From assembly GCF_964204645.1 (NCBI RefSeq), contig NC_134035.1:2990001-3054000 (forward strand): 64,000 nt of DNA, given 5' to 3'. Positions 34,439 to 49,400 of this stretch are shown one piece after another (position 1 is the first letter of the stretch; each line of letters starts with the position of its first letter). The notes under the pieces are model-generated. The model did not search any database. It was not told the origin of the DNA and saw nothing but the letters and a program-made list of their open reading frames with translations. This DNA is from Tubulanus polymorphus (taxonomy: Eukaryota; Nemertea; Palaeonemertea; Tubulaniformes; Tubulanidae). The translations under genes were made by a program, and so were the position numbers.

Positions 34439-37400
34439 CTGGAATGAGATTTAATCGGACAGGAATTAAAGTTGAGAGGGTTTGTATCAACATATCTTCT
34501 GGTAATACGCCTGTCAACCTATCAATTACCACATCAAGGACCAAAGTGAATTTTCAGGGACGAAATAAGGAAAAATGAAGAATTAAGACAATCAGAGTGA
34601 CAGTAGAAATTGTTTCAGGGGCAGCAATAGATTTTCAATAGCATCGAAAAAACACCAGCAGGGTCAGTGAGGCATTTTCAGGGACTGTCCTTGACCAATC
34701 AGAACGAGTGACTGCCTGTAATTCGTTTCTGAATACCATCAGTCAACGTTTGTAACAATTCGATAACAAGCAATTTGTCTAAAACTAATAAGAAAATAAT
34801 GAATGTTAGTTGCAGTTTCGTCAGGAATTGTTAACTGTATTCATATTGGCATTCAAAAACCTAGGTGTTGGTTGTTGATTCTAGATTGTCCAGCGTATGT
34901 CGGGTTGCGTTGCATCACAATAAGTTGAATGTGTATGATTCATTGTGATTGGCAGAGAATCGCCTACCAAGGAGTTGTAAGCAGTCACAGGGCTCAACCA
35001 AGCCTGTTTTAAGACTTTGAGTTTGTTAAGTTAACTAAACTAAACGACCTGGCGTCAGTTTCAATATAGCTAACGCTCTTAGACAGAACGCTACCGATGA
35101 ATGAGAAAACATTAACTCACGCCGCACAGGTTTTTCTGTACTAGTATCTGACTCTCGAGTCGAGCGCCTTCGTCTTTAACCGACGAAGCGGCGCGGATGT
35201 TGTGGCGAGACATTTTGAACAGATCAGCACCGTTTTTTCCTCGGAGATTGTTCTGAACTCTGGAAAATAAATCAAAAGCGATGTTACACCAGCAATCTGC
35301 GTATATTTTCTAAACCATCCATACACTGAGCACCACTCTGATGCCAGAAGGATTCGAAACCTTTGGATCGACTGGGACCAATGGTCTACTCGTTTATGAC
35401 ATAACGTATCAGTTGTGTTCACACTACATTATTCAAAACAATTTTTAATTCTTTTTCTTATAAATTGAGTCTGTTTCAATTTAGAACGGACCAAGCGCTC
35501 ACATTGGCGAAAAGTCCGTTCTAAATTCTATTTTATTTTAAAATCGACCATATTTAGAACAATCAAAGACTTATCCAGGTCTTGATTTTAGAGGGGACCA
35601 CTTCTCTGTGACTGTGTGAATAGAAACTGTGCTTTAATCGTCGGCCAATCACTGCATCGCGTCTAGCTGAAGCACAGGTAACTTACTCAGAACTGAATCC
35701 CTTACAAATCAACCAATCGTTTACTTCCTCTTGACTAGAATTCTGACTGATGTAAACGTTCGACGCGCGTTTCGACGTTTTATTCTGATTTCGACCGAGC
35801 GTCATTCGCTGTTTCAGTTCGTTCTGCAAATCGTCCGTTGGATTCCCTACGGAGAGAGATAATGAATCATCTTCAATGTAACGCCACCAAACTGTTCTCG
35901 AAATCTGATTCATCTTATTGCGATCAGTACAGCCCCATTTTGGGTACTCACTATAATGGGGTTCTTCATATTGAGATCTAACATTCAGTGAGAAAAACTT
36001 AGCTACTTACGCATTTGAATCTCCTGCTTCTTTTTCAACGATTTTTCATCATCTGAAATACGATGTTAAAAAGCACATTCTAATTAAACGATTTTAAATG
36101 TTGTCTTATAAGTGAATCTCAATCCAATTATCTATATTGCTATTAGCCTATCCGAGTGACAACTTTCTCAATGAAAATATTACTAAAGGTAATTTGTGTT
36201 CCAAATAGATATCATATCGTTGTTCCACATAGTTGTGAGTTAGATTCATAGACAATTGGTCGAAATAAATGTGTTCATCACATCATTTCAAATTTCAACT
36301 CACAAGTGTGGGACTGACTCCTAATAACCTCAACAGACGAGCTTTGATTATGTATTTTCAGTTATCACTTTGACAAGCTAACAGAGCCAAATGTCTATTT
36401 GCATTATTCACAGAGAATATCACGTATTATTCATAAAAATATGCAGATAAAAAGCCTTTGACGCCATCTAAAAAAAGCCTTTGACACCATCTAAAACACA
36501 CCTAAGAAGCCGGCTGTGCTAAAGCAGTAAAATACCCGGACCTACGATTCCACTGATGGGTAAGTTTGACTCTCAAGGAGAACTAGACGATTCCCAATGT
36601 TTAGACCTCGAGAGTCAACCTATCCAACAACTAGGAACTGCTATCTCCTTCGTTCACCGTACGACACAACATAAAGAGACACTAGAGATGAGACGTTCTT
36701 GAGAGTTTCAGATATTGAAAATTGCCCGGTTTTCAATTCGACAAATTAAACCCTGAAAACCAACATATTTATGGGTCTAAAGCAATTAAGAATGTTAAGG
36801 GAAATGAATTCATCTGCTTCCTAGCACCAAATAAACAAAATATTAGGTAGCGATCCAATGCTTATTGTTCCCCACTAATCTCACTTTGCCCAAACCCTGG
36901 CCAAGCATATCTAGATACAGTAAACCTCACCTAACTCAAAGACATGGCCAACTCAGACAAAAAAATAATCATTTTCAAATTCCCTAATGGTATTTCCAAA
37001 TCGTTAACCAGGGTGACCACTTTCCACCCATTTTCAATCCCTTGAATTTTTCCTGCTTTTTCCAAGTGATTCCACCTGAGTGAATCAGAGAAATTTCTAG
37101 GTTTAAAATGTAACAATTCATTCATTTTTCATTTAATCACGTATTGCTAATGAAACACACAGTCAATAGCATCTGAATTCTATAGGTTTTTTGGTAAGAT
37201 TTGTAAAATTCCCTGAGTTTTCAATAATTTGTTCTAGAGTTTTCCAGGTCAGTGGCCATCCTGTTTCCTTAAACTATCGAAGTCTGAGTTAGGTGAAGTT
37301 TACCATATTCTATAGATTAAGTTCTAATAATTGCCTTCGCTTCTATAAGCGTTAATCGATGTATATGCGTTTTAGATAAAGTAATAAATATTCAAAATTC

Positions 37401-40400
37401 CTTTCTACCTTTACGCGAAAACCCTCCGAATACAAATATCTGATACACACAGCTGAAAACTAACGTCTCATGTCAACTATTCGCTACATATGCGGAATAC
37501 TGAAATCAACGTTGAGTATAATGGAAGGTTTAAAATTACGCGGAAACGTCACGGGTCGCCCTTCAGTCTCACGATATTTCAGAGAATGTTTCTCAGCTAA
37601 TTTCCGATTAAAATCTCGCAAACAGAGGAAATTGTACTACATTTTATGAAAAATACATGAAGATGATATCCTCTTCAAAAATACATAAACAGGATATCCT
37701 ATTTATGTATTTTTGGTCCTACGCATACGTAAAACAATCTCGATTTGACTCGTTCGACCCGGGACGGTTCCGTTGCTGAAATACGCATTGAAACTGATCT
37801 GAAAACAAAAACATACACGATTACAACGGGCAAAGAACAACATAGCTTCAAAAGCGAAATAAAAAGTCAGCCCACTTGTAGCTTTCTTTCTAGCATTCCT
37901 TTCATGATTTATTCGTTTTAGCATTTTCTCAAGGGATTGAGAATTTACAAATAGGAGGATAAGAACTGCAAAAAACTTTGATATAATTTGATACAAGATA
38001 AATTGATATGATTTTACAATGCAGGAATTCAAAAGTTTTAAAGAGATAGATATGTTATCTGATGCAAAGAGCAAGAGTTCCCATATTGCCTCTTATCTAT
38101 ACTCAGTTAGCAGACTTGACCTGATGTTGCTTTAGTAATTTGACATCATATATAGTAGTTTTAATCGAAAATGAACTAGAAATTATTCTGATATTAAGAT
38201 TATTTTGATATTTCTGGAAACAAATGAGCTCTCAATAAAAAGAGTAGAAACTAACTCTAAATAGTAGCCGATTTAGACCCTCAAGAGCACAGACTGAAAG
38301 TAAAGAAATACGCAATTTGGAATATTTGTGTCCCAGCCACTTATTTTAGTCACCATCATAGGGACTATTTATGACCTTAAAGAAAGGCGTTTAGGCAAAA
38401 TAGACTATATCATGGTTATCATTTTCATAATTTTTTAGAATCATTTTCAATGATTTTTGGTTATTTTCATATATACATACATATTCATGATTTAAGAAAA
38501 AAAGAATAAAAACTATGAGAAAAAAATTTAAATCGGAAACTGGATGAATGTGAATAAAAAAACAGAGCTGAGCGTTGAGTGTGTGAAGAATACCGGTATT
38601 AATATAAGCACCAAATAGATGGTCGAACCAATCATCTGCGCTTTCACCGAATATAGCTTTATAACCTACACCTGAAATTCAAAATTAACCGGTTAATTTC
38701 AAACCTCCGAGTATACAGAGTAAACCCCGCTTGCCTCAGATCCAGAATAAACCTCGCTTGCCTCAGATCCAGAGTAAACCCAGCTTGCCTCAGATCCAGA
38801 GTAAACCTCGTTTGCCTCAGATCCAGAGTAAACCCCGCTTGCCTCAGATCCAGAGTAAACCTTGCTTGCCTCAGATCCAGGGTAAACCTCGATTGCCTCA
38901 GATCCAGAGTAAACCATGCTTGCCTCAGATCCAGAGTAAACCCCGCTTGCCTCAGATTGTGGGACCAATGATCATTCAGAACGTTAATTTTGACAATCCG
39001 AGGGCTGCTAGCAATACATTGGTGAGGGTCCTGGTGGCCCTCCCACAGAAAACCAAGGACGAACAAGAGCTTTTCTTGCCCATTTGGATTTATTTTCACT
39101 CTTTTTAGAACTTTCTTTGCCAAAAATCTTTTCACAATTTTTGGAGGGTACATTCTAATTCTAAAAGAAGGTGGACCAGTCCACCCCCTTGGAGATGAAC
39201 GTAGAAATGTCATTAATAAGGTATGAAACCACCACGGGAAAACAGGAATGACTTTCTCTTATGAAAATCCAGAAGCATCCATCCTCAAATCAGCAATTAC
39301 GGGGTTTTCGACGACGAAGCCTTGATTACGACGAAAAATGAAAAAGATCCGGAGTTCCCGCGAAACCAAGAGGAATACGACCAGAAACAGACCAAATACT
39401 CGCTTATTTAATGTATTAAATAACGTACACCAGTTACTTTTTTTATTCGTGTTTTTTTTTCGTAATAATAAACAAATATCATTATTGGCAGGATCCAAAC
39501 AATAGGGGGCGTGCCTGCCCGTACAAAAATAAACATATCAAACAGACAATTATTCATATACACTATATCTATATATATATATTAAATTTTCTTTTCAATC
39601 GATCATAATCATAGTATTATCGATATAGATTACAATCGCGTATTTGTATAAATATATATTCATTTTGGTTGAGAAAAGTTTATTTACTTTAGCAAAAAAA
39701 AAAAAACAGCGGTCATATATTTAAATTTGACTGACGCCGAGTGGAAAACTCTCATCAGAAATATGGACATTTTAAGTTTTCGCTTATGGATGGAATTGTT
39801 TATTTTTAGCAAGACATAATTAATATCATTACGCACATTAGGATTGTATGATAACAATTTGCATATATATACACATTTATATATATACTTGTAGATATAA
39901 GACAAATTTGATTATTGCTATTGCTTTTTTATGTATAAATTTCCATTACAGTTTTTGGAGTTAAACATTGACGTACAAAAAAAAAACAGCTTTAAAACTA
40001 AGTTAAATGTAAAATCTCACAATTTTCGAAAGGGTAAAAAGTTTATTCAAAATACTAGCAATAGTGGTAGTAGATACCCAAAATATTTTTGAATAAACTT
40101 TTCAGTCTTTTAACAATTGTGGGATTTCACATGTTTCATCATGGATATTGTGATCTTTCCAATTCTTAATTATTTTGAAGCTTTGCTGATCAGTTTTCAA
40201 CGCCCTTTTATCGTAACTCTCGTTAGAAAGCTTTGGACACGCTCTTCGTGCAATGTTGTTAGTTCTCTTAATTATCTAGAATATATTCTCGATTAGGATT
40301 TTAAATTTTAAATTAGCTACTATAAACTACTTGAAGTTAAAACTGTGTTAGTCGCGTGGGTGTGTTTGTGTGTGTGGATGTATGCATGAATATTAGGTTA

Positions 40401-43400
40401 TAAGCGGCATGCAGATTTTCAAACATCCGAATGCAATGGAACAAGCAGAACCAAAAAACCGAGAGAAACGAAGAAAAATCTGGCACCAATATCACAGAGA
40501 CCATGCAACCCGAACCTTCAAATCAAGTGACAATTGTGACCTTAAGTAGCGAACAGCCGAACCCAGATATGTATTTGTTGAACATACTCCTGGCGAGGTG
40601 GATGAGAAAATTGCAAGATTTTTGAGGTATGAATGAGGACTTTGTAGCAGATATCAACAGTTGCAAAAGTCTTGAGTAAATAATTTAGAGTCATTTTGAA
40701 CTTAAATTAAACTCTAAAACGTGGACCGAGGGGCTGTTAAAGTTTCATCAGTTGTGGTACCACAAAACTGATGAAGCTCTAATGAGGAGACGTTGTTCTT
40801 GTGAAATGGCCCCAGCCCAAATTTGGCAAAGGATGATATAGATATCAAGAAAGGCACTACCCGGATAATCTTGAGCTATTAAGGTGACTTTTACAGCAGG
40901 TTCTTTCACGGGTGTGGGGAAAAAATCTTATTGACAGCTTCAAGCGAATTCCCTTCAAAAGCATACAGCAGAATGAAGAAAACGAATCATTCCAAAGCAA
41001 ACTGTTTCAGAAAAAAAAAACAGACAGCATGCATGTAATAAAAGTATCACCGGTAGAAAGCGTAGGAATTCGCAATGATGATTTCACCCACCCCCCCCCC
41101 CGGCGTTAAGACTAATTAGAAAACTTAACTAGTTCAAAGCATATCATTAGACATCATGTGGGGAAGGATAAATCGACTTGTTACTTCATGAGAAGTAAAA
41201 AATTCTTTCTGAAAATCAAATGTCATAATGTATTAACATTGATGATGTATGTAGTAAAGGTAACTTGAATGAATAATATACAAAGGATTATAACAAAGCA
41301 GGGAAACATAACATTTCAGCAGCAGAGATAACAAGTTGGTGACAGTTAACCAGTGGACAGTTGACATAGTGACGATTAAAACTTTATTGTCACTGTGGTA
41401 TCTATCCACCAGTCCTCTTTAACCAACGTTGGAGCAACTGCAGCCCTAGAGCTCAGTTCCACCGGTGCGAGTTGAGTTTGAATAAACAGTAGGGGTTTGC
41501 TTGGGCACCAGATACACTAGAAAATCTGACTATGTACAATATCCAATGCCCCATGGTAAACAGATACGGAACCCAATAGAGGTATTGCATGTTGTCAACC
41601 AGTGAAAGAGACTTGCCATATATAGCAAAATAAATGGAGGGACTTATAAACTTCGAGGGTCTGTGAGGTAAATCACATTTTGGGTTTGCCAACCGATATG
41701 GAGCAGTTAAGGACATGGCTAACTCAAAACTCGCTTGTCATGGGCTACAACTAAGCAATTAATAGTGGTTAACTGTCATATAGTGTTAACTATGTTATAG
41801 TGGCCAAAACTAAGTAATCGCAATATTCAACTCCCCCTGGAACTGAGCTAACAACACAGACCCGCAGAAATCATATTTAAATTAGATTATGAGAGATACT
41901 TTTGAATAATAACTGATAATCAACAAACAACAAGTGAATTGAGACAGAAATATGCGAGCAAACGCATCCGACATTGATGCGAAAGAGGCGCCCACGTCCT
42001 TCCAATAGTAACTCGAATTGCATTAAACATCTTATGTATCCATATTTGATTTTAATGCAGCAGGCATTGTTTGATTTTTCATTCAATATCTCGAGTAATT
42101 GAAACGATGAAATCAGGTGCTAGAACTAACAGGAAATGAAGTCAAGTAACCCAATAAGCGTACTTCGCGTTGTCAAATAACGCGTACGTGTATGTTTAGC
42201 GCTTGATTCGAGAACCTTGAACTTTAGTTCGTGGTGCGAAGAGTTTTGAGTGGAGCAAGTTGTACGTGGAATGGAAATATCGGCACGCAATATATACACG
42301 CATACACGATTGCATTCAATTCAAGTGAAGTCATTGCTAATAATTTACACGAAAAAGCTTCATTACGATTAACGAAAGATATCAATAATACAGTGAAACC
42401 TTCATTAATGAAAAACACCACTCTATCGTGAACACCTTGATTTATGACGACTTTTTGTCAGAACTAAAATTTACTCTAGGCCTAATATATATTCATGTAT
42501 ACACACAGGTGGAGACCATATGTAACTTTTGATGGACAGACCTAGAATCTGTCAATTGCCACTGTTTAAAATTTTCTTCATCAATCCTGACTTATTCATG
42601 CTAAGTATATATCATCATTAATAAGCATTGGGTAATGAAGTTTGAAGGATGTTCACTAGGTGTCACCACACGGTCTGTACCTCTCTGGGCACCTGCTATC
42701 TTCAATTGAAGTAGTTTGCACCAAAAAATGAGCGCAATTTGACATTTAAAATAGTTTGATTGATTATTAACTAAGCATTAATCTGATTTTAAGAGTTTTT
42801 TGATATTTCTGAGAGTAGTTAACTGAAATACCAGTCATACCCAGGTCTGTAGTGATTGTTTTCTCCGGGATATGACAGCGTTCAGAGGTTTTCACTATAG
42901 AATGGTTTCACTATATTAATGATATAAATTTAAACGATAATAATCATAATATATACATGTATAAAGACTACATTTCTATCAGAACACAATCACGTTGCGC
43001 AACAAGCAGTGGCCAGTCATGATTGTAAAGAGGTAGAAAAATTTGTCACAAAACACACAGTTGAACTAGGTATCGATTGGATTAGTTGATTGTTGATAAT
43101 TAGGTGTCCGCATTTTTTGACACACGTTAGAAATTAACCCGAAAATGTTGAGGTCCCAGTTCAACTAAAAACATGTCCAGGACCCAGTTCGATAGTCATA
43201 GCTTACAAGACTGTCTTTGTTCTTTCGTCAATTTGATTACTTAACACCAGTCTTAAGATTCAAGAAAACTTTTGGACTAGTCTCGACCATGGAACCGGCC
43301 CTGGACCATGTTTTAAGGACCGAGTTCGACATTGCAGTTAACTTCATTTGTCATAGTCATCAATTCAATTCACTCATATGCGGCTTAAGCTAAGAACTGG

Positions 43401-46400
43401 TCCATGAAATGTGATTTAAGTACGAATCAGTTGATCGCTCTCATTCAACAAATATAGGGCGCATAGTTGCACAGTAGTGAGTTAGAGCTATTCGTGCTAA
43501 TCATATGCAAATAATATGCAATTATGAAAATTACCAGTAAAATGCCACGCATAGTAGCGGCGGTTCACTTTTCGACGAAGTCAAATTTTAACCCAAAACT
43601 GCACAACTCGACCCCGAAATATTAAAGTACGTATTGCCCAACTGTTCACGTAAGAAAAATCACTCTATACATAGCTATAAACAGTCATTGCACTCGAAGA
43701 TATAAGCAAAAACGTATTTTAATGAACAGCTTTAAAATATGCGAAGCGATAATCATTTTCAATGCGTGCACGTACAGCTTTTAAACCTAACTCAGGCTGC
43801 ACTGAGATCCAATCCGATCATCTGCCCTTCCGTCTCAAGTACTTGGTAGACTCATGTCGCAAAAATTGCCAGACTGAAAAATTGACACCTCCCTGCCGAT
43901 TCCTTACGATCGGGTCGGATCTTACGCAAACTGAGTTCTGCTTTATGTGCGTGCATCCATGTATATATGTATCTACAGTGTATAGTGCCTTTATCAACAC
44001 AGGTGAAGCTTCAGGGCCGAGTTTCATAGATGTAAAATAATCCCAGCGAACATTTTGAAATTTGTCGGTTATAAACGCTTTTTCTCAAAAGTTACTTCGG
44101 TGATAGTCGCTGAGAATGTAAATTTACCCGTAGGGGTAATTTGATACCCGGTCTATGAAACCTGGCCCCGGTGACGAGCAATTTCGGATATAAACGGTGA
44201 ATTTGATTTGAGCAATGTAGTTGAGGTTTTGGCAAAAATTTCAGCGAGAGGAAGAATAAGAATTGCTCGCAGTTTCGCCGCATGTAGCTGCCTGTAGCAT
44301 AATACAGCTGCATTTCAAATAAATATAGAGTAGACTCTTCCTTACGGTACCGGTTAACTTGGGTCAACTGCTCAAGTCAGTGTGAATGGTACAAATTTCA
44401 GCGAGAGGAAGAATAAGAATTGCGCGTAGTTTCGCCTGCAGTAGCTGCGTTTAGCGTAATACGGCTACATTTCAAATAAATATAGAGTAGACTCTTCCTT
44501 ACTCGGTACCGGTTAACTTGGGTCAACTGCTCAAGTCAGTGTAAACGGTACAAAAGTTTGTTTGGAATTTACCCAAATATTTACAGTCCAAAATCTACAC
44601 AGTAAGGTGTAAGCCGCGATCGCACGAGCGTTTTTGACCCGCGCCACATTTGCCCAACGCCTAATCAATTGGCCCTGGGCTAACAGAGTTCACACTACGA
44701 AAAATGTCGAACCAGGTGCGTACCAAATTCAAGCACGGGTAAAATTAATGAGCGTGAATGCTAACTGGTTCTAGAAGTGACTCATTTTGATAGCATTTTC
44801 GTAACAAGTGAGTAATTTACGTGCGAATGCGCTCTCTAATAAGGCACGGGCCAAATTTTACTAGGGTCCGATCCGGGCCAAAATTGTCACCGTGTGATCG
44901 CGGCTATAGTTTATACAAAGCACAGGGGCTCATTTCATGAAGTACTTACAACCATGTCATCTACGCGATTTCGTTGAATGACAGAGACGGCAAATTTTTA
45001 CGTACTTCATGAACGGGCCCCGTAGACATTTATCATGTATACAATACAATAAAGATAGAATCACGCAATAATGATTAATAATAATAATAACAATAAATAT
45101 GTTACGTCGTATATTATGTACAAAATTTGATTCGAAGAAGAAGGAATGAATTATTCGTGATTATAAAATTACAAGAAAACACGCACGCGCGCGCGCGGGA
45201 TATTCATGATCAGAAATAACGAAATTCACCTTTCTTTCCTTGGCGCGGCGTGCTGTAGTTCGACATTATCACCGGCGGCGGCGGTGCAGGTGGCGCCGGC
45301 GGCGCAGGAGGCGGCACCGGTATCGTATTGTTTACGTGTTGAGAATTGCGTTGATGTTGCATAGATTCGTGCTGCAATAAAGACACAGTTCACATGATTT
45401 CGAGGCGGGGGGCAGGGGGTTATAACCCGGCCGGCTACTGCTGCTCTAACTATCGATCTAACTAACGTACTCGGTCGTTATATAAAGGATTCTCCGTGTG
45501 AAATGCTCCGCCGGGTATGTTGTTGTGGTTGTTGTTCGGCTGTTGAACGTGGTGCGTCGGCGTCGCGTCCGGTTCGTACGGGCGCAGTATCGTGTACGGC
45601 GCGTGTCCCATTTGACCTTGGCAATTACGCATTTTCCACCAGTTCCGAGAATCGTCCAAGCACTGGAAAAATATCAACAACAGGATTATTTTTACACGTA
45701 CGGTTTAGTAAATAGTGGCTTATTAGTTATTGTTAGGACTGTGAATGATCTGTAGACCACATTAACCTAGTGTTGAATAAGTAAAACGAGACAGGTAGTA
45801 ACATAAGATAACTCATACTTCAAACGAACAAGTTAAGCCATAAAGTACTGTGAATGTTACACCAAGTTGATAATCGGGGAAATGGAAGGTTTTTCCAAGT
45901 GAATTCCAGTAAAATTCATTGAGTTGACCATATACAGAGTTAGGAGCAGTCTACTATAGTAAAATGTACCAATTTTGTTTTATTGACGTTTTCTGCCTAT
46001 CAGTGCATTTCAAAAACTCCTAAATACCGCCGTATTCTACACTGTACTTACTTCTAAAACTTCACCCTTGCTGACGGTTAATTCCTTATGATTTCTACCC
46101 GTTCGTTCATGGATGACTTCAAACATTCTAAACAATAAGAGTAATCGATTTTAAATTAGCTTGTGTATTCATCATTTGATAGTGGAAGGGGTGAGGGGTC
46201 TACTGTTCCACATTTCCACCTAGTTGCGAGTTAGGAGTTAAAACTAGTTCATTTCGATGAGACTCAAATCTTAACTCACAAACTAAAACAATGGAAATGG
46301 GTCCTGTACATATGTATATAAGATATTTTTGACTTGAATATGTAAAATCAGATAAAAAGTTTATCGAGCTAGGTAGTACCGTGCATTTCGCAATTGCAGA

Positions 46401-49400
46401 TCGCGTATGAAATCCTCATGTTGCCCGTTCCAGTTGGGAGTATAAGGCTCCGGTTGTCTGTTCTCTTGGTTGTAATTGTTTCTAAACACGAAAAAATATG
46501 CGTGTAAATATAATATACATGATAAACTGTTCAGTAACTCGAATTATCAGCCATTTGAATAAGATATTCGCAGCATCAGATCCAGGAGGAAGTGGCTTTT
46601 AGGAAAATATTCAGGTCAAATTAATAAGAAAGGGTATTCTAGTAGTGATGTCGTTTTGACTGAAAAGATACCATCTTCTAGATTTTTTGACAAAATGGTG
46701 CCTTTGATTAACACAACTTTTGTTGGAATGCAGCTATGTAATGGTGACAGATCTCATAAGATAGCTAATTCAGAATAAATGTGTATCATTCATAAATTGA
46801 TGGTTAATTTCAGACTATTTCAAATCGCTACAAACCTGGAGCCGGTTTTACAGGCAGGCATTACCTTTAACCCGGGGGCTAACCCAATTGAAAATGAATT
46901 AGCCCCCGGGTTAAAGGTAATACCAGTCTATAAAACTGGTCCCTGCAGAAAGTAGCATTTTCTCTGGTTTTTTGTCAAAAATGTTTCCCTTATGTCCTCA
47001 AAAACAAAGAGGCACTCGAGATTCCCCTTGGATCTGCCTGAATTTTGACACACCGATCAGATTCTATGGATACCTGTGATGAGCGTACGGTTCCGCGTAG
47101 CTAAGCACCCGTGGATCGGAGTCTGGCGGATATACGGGAACACCGCTCGGAGGTCGCGGTGCCGGAGGAGGAATGTCTCGAGGATTGGAAGGATTTGTTT
47201 CGACTGGCCGCTGCTGCTGCTGCTGCTGTCTGTACACAACGTCGTTGTATTCCGTATGCTGCGGTGGTTGTTGCGGTTGTTGTTGGTTGTGATTATGGAA
47301 GACCTGATCCTCGACCTTTCAAATGAAACCGGAAAATATATCGCTGAAAATATCTTCAACCAAATCATCAGGGCACGGTTTTATAGACAGGTATTACCTT
47401 TAACCCAGGGGCTAACTCAATTCATTTTAGATTGAGTTAGCCCTCCGGTTAAAGGTAATACCGGTCTATAAAACCGGCTCCAGTTTACTAGCAATTAATA
47501 CACCGCACTGCGGTGAAGACGTACTGAAAGGTTTAAAACAGACCAATTTTAACCAAACTTGGACCAAAAATGTCGGACAAGAGCCAGATTTCAGCATGGA
47601 TCAAATCATCGCTTGTGAATGCTAACTGATTCTGGAAGTGACACACCTCACTTGGCACAGCATCATTTTGTAACGAGTAACGAGTGATTAATGTGCGAAT
47701 GCTCTCTCATTAAGCACGGGCTAAACTTTGACCGGGGCTAAATCATCTCATGCATACTCACATGATAATCATTTCGTAATCGTTCGTTCTCTTCTCTCTT
47801 CTGCACGTCTGCCACCTGCGCGGCGACCGCCGCCTGGATGTTATCCTTCGACGGCTCGTCGATGGACGGCGCGTACGGCTCCCAGCCGTTCGCGAAACGC
47901 GGGTAGTACGGCGGCACGTAACCCTTCCACTGCTCGCGACTGAGCGTCCACGCCTCGCCCAACGACATCCACAACATCGACTCCTTCGACGTCAAACAGT
48001 GCATGAGCAGATCGCGCGCCTCTGTCGTCAACAACGGCGACACGACGCGGTTCGCCAGATCGTTCATCGAGTTTTTCGGGTCTTTGCTCGCGTCGACGAT
48101 CAAGCTCAACGGCGTGAACAAGAAGTGAACTAGTTCCGGGGCGTTCGGGTCGTGAATGAACGGCTGAAGTCTTGCCTGAAATGAAACAACCGTATTGACA
48201 TTCAAAACATAGTCTTCAATCAATGAATTCTGATGACCGATGAGTAACGATAACCCTGACTAAGAGGTTGGTTACATATTAGGACTGTGAGGCCACACCT
48301 GCAAGTCATCAGACTTGTCTTATATTGTTAGATTTAGATTGGCCATAGAACCAAAAGACAGGTTTCAAATTTCTAGACTGGTTATAGTAACCAAAAAGAG
48401 CTTAGACTGGTCTAAAGTTTAAAGATTGGCTTTACAACTAAGATGGGCTTAGACTTGTCTCAAGTTTTTAGATTGGTTATAGAACCAAAATGAGCTTAGA
48501 CTGGTCTTAAGTTGTTAGATTGGCCTTAGAACCTAGATGAGTTTAACTGGCCTTAAAAATCGCTCTTCTTACCAACAAGTTGAAGGCGAGTTTAAACTTC
48601 TTGAAAATGTCGACAAATTCTTCAACAGATGGCGGATGAGCCCTCCTAGATAAGATACCGTCTGTAAAAGGAAAAATGAACATGAACATTAACACAGTGC
48701 GTCACCATAGTAATCTACCTTATAACAGAACTACACAAAACTAGAAATTCTGTAAGAGGTATCATTTTGTAAGCCTTATAAGAGATTTTTCTTTTATTTT
48801 GCTACTTTTCTTTGTCTCATACGTCAAATTCTAGGTTATTTCAATGAATTTGTATCATATTGTTTAACCCTAATGATCAAAAGGTTGTATTTAAGCCACA
48901 ATATAGCATATATAACAATGGGTGGACCACTACTTCGTCATGCAGAATATTTTACATAGAAAAATGAATCTTGCGAGTGCAGTTTACAATAACAAAATAT
49001 TCGTTAGCAATTTCATTCTTTCGGACTTTGACCAACAACGAAATAGTGTGTGATATGTGAAAAGTAATCGAAACTATTTCGATAGAGGAACCTAAAATGA
49101 GAATTTCCAAATACTCAAGTCAATCTGAAAAACACCAAACAACACAGAGAATAAACAAATTCCAAGTGGATTCAATCAAATCTTTTGGATCTGAAGGATG
49201 TTTTTAGATGTAGGTCTCAGTGGTGAACAGTCTACGCGATATATGTGCATGTGAATAAAAACCACTCATTCGACCATAATTCTAACAACTGATTTCATAT
49301 ACCGTAATCACCATCACTGATAAATTCATCTTCGTCCTTTTTGCTTTTAAATAAGGCTACAATGTAATACAATCAAACGTAATCTATTCAATTCTTAATT

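Larger units (their letters stand above)
36053..45229 (-). other. Largest EPS8 intron (9.2 kb)
   Basis: Spliced out between the proline-rich exon and the micro-exon. Besides the MITEs and repeats listed separately, it holds AT-rich DNA with no supported gene. A good-looking acceptor at about 37800 is discussed among the rejected items. Confidence 0.7.

Noticed and set aside
37715-37805. Possible extra EPS8 exon after acceptor tgttttcag, reading [20 protein letters not shown]
   Set aside because: No donor gives a phase that fits both neighbours, whereas the exons at 45230-45371 and 36011-36052 already join in phase and complete an Asp codon.
38659-39213. Frames across the 27-bp minisatellite on both strands
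   Set aside because: A period divisible by three makes them open; there is no start, splice or domain evidence.
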